Source: Terriglobales bacterium (GTDB lineage: Bacteria; Acidobacteriota; Terriglobia; Terriglobales; Acidobacteriaceae). Taken from it: a DNA stretch of 42,601 bases. The notes under the pieces were generated by a model that was not told where the DNA came from, searched no databases, and saw only the letters and a program-made list of their open reading frames with translations. The stretch is from the NCBI GenBank assembly GCA_035937135.1, contig DASYVL010000094.1, positions 1-42,601 of the forward strand, read 5' to 3'. A program made the translations under genes and the position numbers. Positions 26,215 through 33,638 of this stretch are shown here, piece after piece; within the stretch, counting starts at the first letter, position 1; each line of letters begins with the position of its first letter.

Positions 26215-26879
26215 GCTTCGCCCTCAATCCCTTTGGGCTTCTTGAAGTATTTGTTCAGGCGCTCTCGCAGTTGCAGGCGCGCCCGCAGCAGCCGCGATTT
26301 TACTGCAGGGACGCTCAACTGCAGCGCCTCTGCGGTCTCCTCCGTCGAGAGCCCCTCAACGTCCCGCAGCACGAACACGGTGCGGAAGCCGCCCGGCAAA
26401 CCGCCGATAGTCTTGGCCAGGATCTGGTTCATCTCCGCTTGCCCGTAATCCTGCTCCGGGTTCGGCCTCCAGTCGGTGACCTCGCGGGGCATGGAGTTGT
26501 CTTCCGTCTCGATCTCCTGATCGAGGGAGACGGTCTTGTCGGCGCGCCGCCGTCGCAGCTTCATCAGCGATTCGTTCACCGCGATGCGCACCAGCCAGGT
26601 GTAGAACTTCGACTGCTCCTGGAATCCGTTCAGGTGCTGATACGCTTTAAGAAAGGCCTCCTGCACCACGTCCTCGGCGTCCTCCCGATTCTGAGTGATG
26701 TGCTGTGCCAGCCGGAAGATGTTCCGGTCGTACCGCTTCACCAGTTGCTCGAAGGCGGAGATGTCGCCAGACTTGGCGGCCCGCACCAGCACCAGCTCTT
26801 CGCCTGGCTCCACCTTGCTCGATTGGATGGCTTCCATGGTCACCGGATTCAGGTATTTTACGGTGTCGGGGCCGTTCAT
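26211..26879 (-). CDS. ECF (RpoE-type) sigma factor
   Basis: This is a 222-residue sigma-70 family protein. Region 2 spans residues ~40-105 (FEQLVKRYDRNIFRLAQHI, EDAEDVVQEAFLKAY, FYTWLVRIAVNESL). Region 4 spans ~160-210 (GGFRTVFVLRDVEGLSTEE, then AVKSRLLRARLQL). Regions 1.1 and 3 are absent, as in ECF factors. The N-terminus may instead start at Met15. It is co-transcribed with, and overlaps, the zinc anti-sigma gene. The stress that activates it is not known. It is divergent from the GAF-like protein gene. Confidence 0.93.
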   Translation of the reverse strand: MNGPDTVKYLNPVTMEAIQSSKVEPGEELVLVRAAKSGDISAFEQLVKRYDRNIFRLAQHITQNREDAEDVVQEAFLKAYQHLNGFQEQSKFYTWLVRIAVNESLMKLRRRRADKTVSLDQEIETEDNSMPREVTDWRPNPEQDYGQAEMNQILAKTIGGLPGGFRTVFVLRDVEGLSTEETAEALQLSVPAVKSRLLRARLQLRERLNKYFKKPKGIEGEA

Positions 26880-26906
26880 ATTACTTCATCACAGCGGGAG
26901 GCAGTG

Positions 26907-26934
26907 TTTTTACATTGGACGCCCTAGAAATCAA
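26907..26934 (-). promoter_or_regulatory. Possible promoter of the sigma/anti-sigma operon
   Basis: On the minus strand TTGATT (26934-26929) and TAAAAA (26912-26907) are spaced by 16 bases, about 28 bases before the sigma ATG. The -10 match is weak. An ECF-type autoregulated promoter in the same region cannot be excluded. Confidence 0.25.
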
Positions 26935-27019
26935 TCCGCTTCGGAAAGTCTGCCGGCGTTTTCTCCCGCTGGCTCGGACCGGACTGGTTCCACGGTCGTG
27001 GAGCCGGGCCCCGGAGCCG

Positions 27020-27047
27020 TTGACAGCCCGCGTCCAGCCCTTATAAT
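27020..27047 (+). promoter_or_regulatory. Consensus sigma-70 promoter
   Basis: TTGACA (27020-27025) and TATAAT (27042-27047) are both perfect, with a 16-base spacer. Transcription should start near 27054, about 64 bases before ATG 27118. It drives the GAF-like protein and probably the lytic transglycosylase. Confidence 0.8.
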
Positions 27048-27117
27048 CGCCGCAAGGGCATTGTTTCGGGCCGGGGTCCCCCCCCCGGCTCCAGCAAAGG
27101 CTCACCGTCCCAACCGA

Positions 27118-28131
27118 ATGGCCGATTCGAAGCAGCTCAAAAGCATCGTGGAAGGCGCGGTCGCGGAGGCTTTCGAAGCCCGCGGGGCGGAGCTGCGCAA
27201 GGACATCGTCAAGCGGGTCTTGGAGCAGCTGGAGGGCATAGTCGGCGCCCCGCCCGGTGGCTCGTCCATGGACCTGCTGAACGCCGCGGTATCCTCCATC
27301 CAGGACGGCGATGCGCAACCCGAGATTCTGCGAGCCCTGCTGGAGGGTGCGGCCAAGTTCAGCGGCCGGGCCGCGCTGTTTGTCATTCGCGGGGGGACGG
27401 CCACCGGCTGGCAGGGGCGCGGCTTCGACGACGACGACGCCATCAAGAAGTTCAGCGTGGACACCTCCGACGGCCTGGCCTCGCGCGCGGTCCAGGACCG
27501 CATGCCGGCCGCCGCCGCCGCTGCCGAGTTCGATTCCAAGTTCGTCTCCGCGGTGGGAAACCCCAGCGACGGCAACGCCGTCGTCCTGCCCCTGGTGGTG
27601 AAGGAGAAAGTTGCGGCTCTGGTGTACGCCGACGCGGGCACCGGCGACGGCACTCTGGACCCCTCGGCGCTACACCTGCTGGTGCGCTCGGCGGGGCAGT
27701 GGCTGGAAGTGCTGGCCCTGCGCAAATCCGGCGGAGGATCTGCCGCGGCCGAGCCCGAGAAGGAGGCGCAGCCCGAACCACCTCCCAAAACGCCTTCACG
27801 CGCTGCCGAACCCCCACCGCCGCCCCCGCCACCTCCGCGCGAGGAGCCTGCCATCCCGGCCGAGGACCGGGAGGTCCATAAAAAGGCTAAGCGCTTCGCC
27901 AAGCTGCTGGTGGACGAGATCAAGCTCTACAACCAGACCAAGGTGAACGAGGGCCGGCAAAAGAGCGACCTCTACGACCGCTTGAAGGAAGACATTGAGA
28001 AGAGCCGGGCCACCTATGAGAAGCGTTATGGCAAGACTCCGGCCTCGAGCGGCGACTATTTCAACCAGGAAGTGATCCGCATCCTGGCGGAGAATGATGC
28101 CTCTGTCATGGGCGAAAATTTCTCCGGGTAG
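27118..28131 (+). CDS. GAF-like protein with Pro-rich linker and helical C-terminal domain
   Basis: This is a 337-residue cytoplasmic protein. A helical N-terminus (residues 1-40) precedes a GAF-like sensory domain at ~50-200 (ALFVIRGGTATGWQGRGFD, NAVVLPLVVKEKVAALVYAD, ALHLLVRSAGQWLEVLAL). A low-complexity Pro/Glu-rich linker follows (~205-250, including PPPPPPPPP). A compact charged helical domain ends the protein (KKAKRFAKLLVDEIKLYN, LYDRLKEDIEKSRATYEKRY). ATG 27118 follows the promoter; upstream in-frame starts lie before it. The transglycosylase gene begins 12 bases after the stop. I do not recognise the C-terminal domain. Ligand and partner are unknown. Confidence 0.8.
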   Translation: MADSKQLKSIVEGAVAEAFEARGAELRKDIVKRVLEQLEGIVGAPPGGSSMDLLNAAVSSIQDGDAQPEILRALLEGAAKFSGRAALFVIRGGTATGWQGRGFDDDDAIKKFSVDTSDGLASRAVQDRMPAAAAAAEFDSKFVSAVGNPSDGNAVVLPLVVKEKVAALVYADAGTGDGTLDPSALHLLVRSAGQWLEVLALRKSGGGSAAAEPEKEAQPEPPPKTPSRAAEPPPPPPPPPREEPAIPAEDREVHKKAKRFAKLLVDEIKLYNQTKVNEGRQKSDLYDRLKEDIEKSRATYEKRYGKTPASSGDYFNQEVIRILAENDASVMGENFSG

Positions 28132-28143
28132 TCCCAAGGTACC

Positions 28144-30441
28144 GTGCGCACTCATCCCTTCGTAGCAACGCTGGTCATCCTGTCCCTGATTTCTTTCCCC
28201 GTTCCCGGTGCGCAGCCCAGTGCACCCCCGGCGCACGCTCAATCCAGCGCCCCGCCCACGGGCGCCAGGACCTCTCCCCACAAGAAGACGCGCAAGAAGC
28301 TGGCCGCCAAGCCGGCGGCGGTGGTCCCGTCCCGGGTGCAGCAGGTGACGCAGGCGTTCGTCGCTTCGTCCGACCTGAAGCCCATGGCCATCCAGCTTCT
28401 GGACAACCGCACCTCCGCAGCCTACGCCGGAGTTGAAGCCTACGCGCTGAAGCATCAGGCGGAGGACGCCGGCGCGCTCGCCTGGCTGGTGATGGGGTAT
28501 GCCCGCACCCTGGACAGCCAATACGCGCAGGCCGTGGCGCCGCTGAGGAATGCCCGCACCCACGCCGGAGAGCTTGGCGACTACGTGGACTACTTCCTGG
28601 GGAACGCCCAGTTCTCGAGCGGCGATGCCCGAGGCGCGGCGGCGACCCTCGATGGCTTCGATAAGCGTTACGCCGATTCCATCCTCCTGCGCGACGCCCT
28701 GATGCTACAGGCGAGAGCGCTGCTCGCCAGCGGCCAGGCCAGGGAAGCCATCCGCCTGCTGGAAGCGCACCGCACTCCGGCACGCGCCGACGTGGAGCTG
28801 GCGCTGGGCCGCGCCTATGCCACGGCCGGTCAGACCGATGCGGCTGCCGAGGCGTGGCGCCGCGCCTATTTCACCATGCCGCTGGCTTCCGATTCCGAAG
28901 AGGCCGGCGCCCAACTGAAAACCTTGTCCGAGCGCGCCAAGGTTCCTGCTCCGCTGCAGGCGGAGCGCAAACAGCGCGCCGACCTGCTGCTGCGAGGGAA
29001 GCGCTACAAAGAGGCCGCCGAGGAGTATCACAACCTGCTTTCGGAGTCTCACCTAGTGGACGAGAACGGTGTGCGCCTCGGCTTGGGGGGAGCGCTCTTC
29101 CGTATCAAGAAATACAAGGAAGCGCGCGAGATCCTGGAAAAGATTCCGGAGTCGGCGGACGAGCGCAACTCCGAGCGCCTTTACTATCTGGCGGAAATGG
29201 CCCGCGGCCGCGACTCCGGGCGCTTCGCCGACCTGCTGCAGGCCCTGCGGAACAGCGCGCCGCAGAGCACCTGGCTGGAGCAGCTCCTGCTCGCTTCCGG
29301 GGACTCGCAGCTCCTGCTGCGCAACTTCGAGACCGCTGGCCGCTTCTACACCGAGCTGTACACGCGCTCGCCCAATGGCACGAATGCCTCCTACGCTCAC
29401 TGGAAGGCGGCGTGGTTGCGCATGCGCCTGGGAGACTCCGCCCAGGCCCGCCGCCTGTTCGAAGAGCAGATCAAGCTCTATCCCGCCTCGGTGGAGGTCC
29501 CGAACGCACTCTACTGGCGCGGGCGCTTGGCGGAGGAGGCGCAGGATTGGAACCAGGCGCACGCCTACTACCAGAAGCTCTGTGACCGCTTCCGGTTCTT
29601 CTACTACGCGGAGCTGGCTCGGGAGCGCTTGCGCGTGATCAAGAGCGACGGCAACGTTCCTCCCGGGCCCCTGCTGAGCAAGATCCCGGCCGCCACGCCG
29701 CCTGTGCGCTTCCAGCGCTCGGCCGCGCCCTCCGACAACCTGCGCGTCCAGAAAAGCTTCCTGCTGCAGAACGGCGGCCTGTTCGAACTGGCCATTGCTG
29801 AGTTGGACGCCGCCTATTCCAAGGATGGCTCGCTGTGGGCCGTGGGAGAGATTGTCCGCATCTATCAGTCCACCGGCCGTAACTGGCGCGCCATGCAGAT
29901 GCTGAAGAAGGACGTCCCCGGATACTTTTCCTTCGAGATCGCCGATCTGCCGCGCCCCTTCTGGGAGGCACTCTTCCCCCGGCTCTACTGGTCCGACATT
30001 CAGAAGTACTCCGCCGAGAACCAGTTGGACCCCTTCCTGGTCGCCGCCCTCATCCGCCAGGAGTCGGAGTTCCATGCCGGCGCCGTCTCCCGCGCCCGCG
30101 CCCTCGGCCTGATGCAGATCCTCCCCTCCACCGGGCGGACGCTGGCCCGGCAGATCAAGCTCCGCCACTTCTCCACCAACATGCTCCTGGACCCCTCGGT
30201 GAACGTTCAGATGGGAACGCGCTACTTCCGCGGCCTTCTGGACAGCCTGGAAGGCACGCCGCAGTACGCCCTGGCCGCCTACAACGCCGGACCGGACCGG
30301 GTGGCCGAGTGGCGCGCCAACGGCCAGTATCGCGACGTGGACGAGTTCGTGGAATCCATTCCCTTTACCGAGACCCGGGAGTACGTGCAGGCGGTGATGC
30401 GCAACGCCATCGTGTACCGCCGGCTCTACGGAACCCCGTAG
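28144..30441 (+). CDS. Soluble lytic murein transglycosylase (Slt70-like)
   Basis: This is a 765-residue periplasmic peptidoglycan-cleaving enzyme. A signal peptide (VATLVILSLISFPVPGAQ) is followed by a Pro/Ala-rich segment. A long superhelical, TPR-like region covers ~60-600 (for example AEEYHNLLSESHLVDENG). The SLT catalytic domain begins near residue 620. Glu640 in RQESEF is the expected catalytic acid, followed by SRARALGLMQILPSTG and AAYNAGPDRVAEW. The start is GTG 28144. It shares a promoter with the GAF-like gene. The long N-terminal helical ring is typical of the Slt70 type, which processes peptidoglycan from the ends. Confidence 0.93.
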   Translation: MRTHPFVATLVILSLISFPVPGAQPSAPPAHAQSSAPPTGARTSPHKKTRKKLAAKPAAVVPSRVQQVTQAFVASSDLKPMAIQLLDNRTSAAYAGVEAYALKHQAEDAGALAWLVMGYARTLDSQYAQAVAPLRNARTHAGELGDYVDYFLGNAQFSSGDARGAAATLDGFDKRYADSILLRDALMLQARALLASGQAREAIRLLEAHRTPARADVELALGRAYATAGQTDAAAEAWRRAYFTMPLASDSEEAGAQLKTLSERAKVPAPLQAERKQRADLLLRGKRYKEAAEEYHNLLSESHLVDENGVRLGLGGALFRIKKYKEAREILEKIPESADERNSERLYYLAEMARGRDSGRFADLLQALRNSAPQSTWLEQLLLASGDSQLLLRNFETAGRFYTELYTRSPNGTNASYAHWKAAWLRMRLGDSAQARRLFEEQIKLYPASVEVPNALYWRGRLAEEAQDWNQAHAYYQKLCDRFRFFYYAELARERLRVIKSDGNVPPGPLLSKIPAATPPVRFQRSAAPSDNLRVQKSFLLQNGGLFELAIAELDAAYSKDGSLWAVGEIVRIYQSTGRNWRAMQMLKKDVPGYFSFEIADLPRPFWEALFPRLYWSDIQKYSAENQLDPFLVAALIRQESEFHAGAVSRARALGLMQILPSTGRTLARQIKLRHFSTNMLLDPSVNVQMGTRYFRGLLDSLEGTPQYALAAYNAGPDRVAEWRANGQYRDVDEFVESIPFTETREYVQAVMRNAIVYRRLYGTP

Positions 30442-30468
30442 TTCTCCCCAAGGCAGTGCAGAAACAAG

Positions 30469-30491
30469 AGGCCTGCGCGTCGCGGAGGCCT
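30469..30491. terminator. Bidirectional hairpin between slt and the DUF1326 gene
   Basis: AGGCCT arms at both ends enclose a second short CGC/GCG stem. The hairpin lies between two convergent stops (30441 and 30517). It is close in sequence to the hairpin at 31318-31342, on the other side of the DUF1326 gene. Confidence 0.6.
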
Positions 30492-30516
30492 GTAGAAACG
30501 ACTGGATCAGCGCTCT

Positions 30517-31215
30517 CTAGTGGTGCCCTCCGGACATCCCGCCCGTGGCGCCCTCACGCACGTCGATGGAGATCAGGAACGCGTTGCGACCCGCGTAGGA
30601 GAACTTATGGTCCGGTAGATCCGAACGGTGCTCGATGGACTTGTACATCTCGAAGCCGCCGTTCCCCTGCGCTCCGAAGTAGCCCACGTTCTTCAGGGTC
30701 ACGCCTTTTCCGTCCGTGCCAGGCTCGCGCTGCAGCTTCATGTAAGCCACTTGGCCGCCGCCCAGCTTGGCTTCGACGACATCCCCCGTGCGAGAGATCT
30801 CGATCGGCGCCTCCTGCACCTTCAACTCACCCCACTCCAGGCCGTAGGTCTTCAGAATGATCGGAGCCAGAGCGTCGCGTTGTTCCTTAGTCGTCGATGG
30901 ATCGAACGAAACCACAGCCCACTTCCCCTTTTTGTTTGTGCCCCATTCGTCGCCCAGGTCCCCGGTCAGCCAGTACTTGGCTCCGTCCAGGCTGACCTTG
31001 CCCGAATGCCCCGCGCGGACTTTCACCGCCATGTTGAACTCACAGTAAGGATGTTCGGCGTGCTTGTTGAAGTAGCAGGGGCAGAACAAGTGGCAGCTGC
31101 AGGCTTCCACGTAATCCGCCTGCATCCTCCACGCGGGTTCACCGGGCGTCGAGCCCATGAGCAGGAGCGCGGAAAACACCAACAGTCCGACGCGTGCGAT
31201 TATCTTATGGTCCAC
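30517..31215 (-). CDS. DUF1326 secreted Cys-rich protein
   Basis: This 232-residue protein has a signal peptide or anchor (ARVGLLVFSALLLMG). It then shows the DUF1326 hallmark VEACSCHLFCPCYF, a Cys cluster of the C-x-C-x4-C-x-C type that probably binds a metal or forms disulfides. The C-terminus ends in GGMSGGHH, another possible metal site. The function of DUF1326 is unknown. GTG 31215 is chosen because AGGAGG lies four bases upstream; the longer frame from 31269 lacks one. It stands alone between two similar terminator hairpins, so it is a single-gene unit. Confidence 0.85.
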   Translation of the reverse strand: MDHKIIARVGLLVFSALLLMGSTPGEPAWRMQADYVEACSCHLFCPCYFNKHAEHPYCEFNMAVKVRAGHSGKVSLDGAKYWLTGDLGDEWGTNKKGKWAVVSFDPSTTKEQRDALAPIILKTYGLEWGELKVQEAPIEISRTGDVVEAKLGGGQVAYMKLQREPGTDGKGVTLKNVGYFGAQGNGGFEMYKSIEHRSDLPDHKFSYAGRNAFLISIDVREGATGGMSGGHH

Positions 31216-31317
31216 AGTCCCTCCTTGCGCCTCCGCAGCGCCCCAGGCGGGTGCCGCGGGTGCCAACAATGGTTGCTTCGGCGGATTCTAGCCGGAGGGG
31301 TAGACGGCGTCAACAAA

Positions 31318-31342
31318 AAGGCCTCCGCATCGCGGAGGCCTT
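31318..31342 (-). terminator. Rho-independent terminator of the gdh gene
   Basis: This is an 11-bp perfect stem (AAGGCCTCCGC/GCGGAGGCCTT) with a 3-base loop. Read on the minus strand it is followed by TTTTTGTTG. It lies 20 bases after the glutamate dehydrogenase stop. Confidence 0.85.
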
Positions 31343-31361
31343 CTTGGCAAGCGGGTGGGGT

Positions 31362-32636
31362 TTACGGCCAGATGCCGCGCGACCGGGTGGCGGTGGCCAC
31401 GCGGTCAATAGCCAGGATGTAGGCGCCGGTGCGCATGTCCACCTTGTACTTGCTGGCGGTGGAATGCACGTCGGCAAACGCCTTCACCATGATCTTCTCC
31501 AGCTTGCGGTTGACTTCTTCCTCGTCCCAGAAGAGTTCCTGCAGGTCCTGCACCCACTCGAAGTAGGAGACGGTGACCCCGCCGGCGTTGGCCAGGATGT
31601 CCGGCAGCACCAGGATCCCCTTCTCGTGGAGGATGGTATCGGCGCCGGGGGTGGTGGGGCCGTTGGCGGCCTCGGCCACGATCTTGGCCTTTACCCGCGA
31701 TGCGTTGGCCAGGGTGATCTGGTTCTCCAGCGCCGCCGGGACCAGGATGTCGCACTCCAGCTCCAGCACCTCTTCGCTGCTGATGATTTCGGCGCCTGGG
31801 AAGCCCACGACCGAGCCCGTCTTGTGCTTGTGCGCGACCACCGCCGGCACATCCAGCCCGTTGCGGTTGAGGATGCCGCCGCTCGAGTCGCTGACGGCGA
31901 TGACCTTCATCCCTTGCTTTGCCAGAAGTTCGGCGGCGATGCTTCCGGCATTGCCGAAGCCCTGAATGGCCGCAGTGGCTCCCTTGAAATCGATCTTCTT
32001 GACCTCGCAGGCGGCGCGGATCACGAAGACGCAGCCGCGTGCCGTGGCCTCGTTGCGGCCTTGCGAGCCGCCCAGGAACAACGGCTTGCCGGTCACCACC
32101 CCGGGCGCGCTGTGGCCTTGGGTCATGCTGTAGGTGTCCATGATCCAGGCCATGACTTGGGCATCGGTGTAGACGTCGGGCGCCGGGATGTCGATGGCGG
32201 GCCCGATGATGGCGGAGATCTCGTAGGCGTAACGGCGGGTCAGGCGCTCCAACTCGTCCTTGGACATGTGCTTGGGGTCGCAGATGATGCCGCCCTTGGC
32301 GCCGCCGAAGGGGATGTTCACGGTGGCGCACTTCCAGGTCATCCAGGAAGCCAGTGCCTGCACCTCGTCGTAGCTGACGTTGGGATGGTAGCGGATGCCG
32401 CCCTTGCAGGGGCCGCGGGAGTTGTTGTGCTGCACGCGGAAGCCCTGGAAGACGCGGATGGAGCCGTCATCCATCTTCACTGGCAGGGAGAGCATAAGCG
32501 CGCGGCGCGGGCGGCGCAGAATCTCGCGCAATCCGGGCTCCAGCTGCAGCTTTTCTGCTGCAATGTCGAACTGGCGCATGGCAATGCGAAATGGATTCAA
32601 ATCCTCCTGGGTCTCGACCGGGGACAGGACTGGCAT
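31362..32636 (-). CDS. Glu/Leu/Phe/Val dehydrogenase (probable glutamate dehydrogenase)
   Basis: This 424-residue NAD(P)-dependent enzyme interconverts glutamate and 2-oxoglutarate plus ammonia. Family motifs are GPCKGGIRYHPNV, the catalytic-lysine segment IPFGGAKGGI, the GFGNAG nucleotide-binding loop, and AANGPTTPGAD. The length fits the hexameric small-subunit class. ATG 32636 with GGAGAA upstream gives the standard N-terminus; the frame runs further upstream without support. Specificity for glutamate over other amino acids is likely but not proven. The gene is followed by a strong terminator. The HypA-like gene lies 38 bases upstream on the same strand. Confidence 0.93.
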   Translation of the reverse strand: MPVLSPVETQEDLNPFRIAMRQFDIAAEKLQLEPGLREILRRPRRALMLSLPVKMDDGSIRVFQGFRVQHNNSRGPCKGGIRYHPNVSYDEVQALASWMTWKCATVNIPFGGAKGGIICDPKHMSKDELERLTRRYAYEISAIIGPAIDIPAPDVYTDAQVMAWIMDTYSMTQGHSAPGVVTGKPLFLGGSQGRNEATARGCVFVIRAACEVKKIDFKGATAAIQGFGNAGSIAAELLAKQGMKVIAVSDSSGGILNRNGLDVPAVVAHKHKTGSVVGFPGAEIISSEEVLELECDILVPAALENQITLANASRVKAKIVAEAANGPTTPGADTILHEKGILVLPDILANAGGVTVSYFEWVQDLQELFWDEEEVNRKLEKIMVKAFADVHSTASKYKVDMRTGAYILAIDRVATATRSRGIWP

Positions 32637-32674
32637 AACGGGGGTTCTCCTTGGAGTTGGGATGGGTGAGCGAT

Positions 32675-33040
32675 TCAGGCCGGGGTCTTGAGTTCTGATT
32701 CCTCCACTTCCATGTCGAGCACCCGCACCTCTTCGCCAGTGATGGGGTCGGTGTGGGGATGGCCGCAGTGCGGACACTCACAGTCGTCGGCGGCGGCCTC
32801 GAAATTGGTCCCGCAGTTGTGGCAGCGACGGGTCACCGGGAGAACCCGGACCTCGAGTCGCGCCCCCTCGGCCACCGTGCCGCGGGCGACGGTCCCGAAG
32901 GCGGCATCGAGCGCCTGCAGGTCGAATCCCCGCCGGCCCCCGATGGCAATGTGTACGCAGGCTACGTGGTGCACCGCGTTGCGATAAGCGGCGTGATCCA
33001 CGATCTCCACTACGGTGTTGGCCAACTCGCGCTCGTCCAT
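32675..33040 (-). CDS. HypA-like zinc protein lacking the nickel-binding His2
   Basis: The 121-residue protein aligns end to end with HypA/HybF nickel metallochaperones: LANTVVEIVDHA, VHIAIGG, GTVAEGARLEVRVLP and the zinc site with two C-x2-C pairs (CHNC, CPHC). HypA begins Met-His-Glu and uses His2 to bind nickel. Here the gap-free alignment gives Met-Asp-Glu. A GTG at 33058 would extend the protein by six residues (YALST) without restoring the His. Neither start has a good ribosome site. No hydrogenase or urease gene is nearby. A zinc-only or altered-metal function is possible. Confidence 0.8.
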   Translation of the reverse strand: MDERELANTVVEIVDHAAYRNAVHHVACVHIAIGGRRGFDLQALDAAFGTVARGTVAEGARLEVRVLPVTRRCHNCGTNFEAAADDCECPHCGHPHTDPITGEEVRVLDMEVEESELKTPA

Positions 33041-33122
33041 AGTGGACAAAGCATACACCGGGGTCTTCCGGGAGGGCTAGTTCACCGGTCACTTCGGGCT
33101 GGGACGCCTGGCGGAGCCGTGC

Positions 33123-33632
33123 CTAGCGGCCGGAGAGGGCCTTTTCCCCGGCCGGCGCCTTGGCAAAGAGGATCTCCGCCACCAGCAGCAGGGCCCCAAT
33201 CACGATGGCGCTATCGGCAACGTTAAACGCAGGCCAGTGGTACCCGGCCAGGTGGAAGTCGAAGAAGTCCACCACGTGCCCGTCCAGCAACCGGTCCCAC
33301 AGGTTGCCCACCGCCCCACCCAGGATGAGCGCCAGCCCGAATCCAGTGGTACTCACCCGGTGGCTGTTCCGCCACAGCAGGGTGGAGACCACCGCCAGGG
33401 CAACCAGGGAAAACAAGATGAGGATGGCCACGTTCCACTCCGAGTCGGAGAGCAGCCCGAACGCGGCCCCGCGGTTGACCACGTGGGTCAGGCGGAAGAA
33501 CCCGGGGATGACGGTGACGCTCTCATGCAGCACGATGCGCTGGGTGATCAGCCACTTGCTGGACTGGTCGGCGAGGAACACGCTGACCGCGCCCAGAAAG
33601 TGGTATTTGCGCATGTCGCGGCTTCCGGTCAT
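33123..33632 (-). CDS. lspA: Lipoprotein signal peptidase (signal peptidase II)
   Basis: This 169-residue inner-membrane aspartic protease removes signal peptides from prolipoproteins. It has four membrane segments and the conserved blocks VVNRGAAFG, GGAVGNLWDRLLDGHVVDF and FNVADSAI. By motif, Asp122 and Asp140 are the expected catalytic pair. An alternative start is Met7. It begins seven bases after the ileS stop; ileS-lspA adjacency is common across bacteria. Confidence 0.96.
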   Translation of the reverse strand: MTGSRDMRKYHFLGAVSVFLADQSSKWLITQRIVLHESVTVIPGFFRLTHVVNRGAAFGLLSDSEWNVAILILFSLVALAVVSTLLWRNSHRVSTTGFGLALILGGAVGNLWDRLLDGHVVDFFDFHLAGYHWPAFNVADSAIVIGALLLVAEILFAKAPAGEKALSGR

Positions 33633-33638
33633 GCCCGG

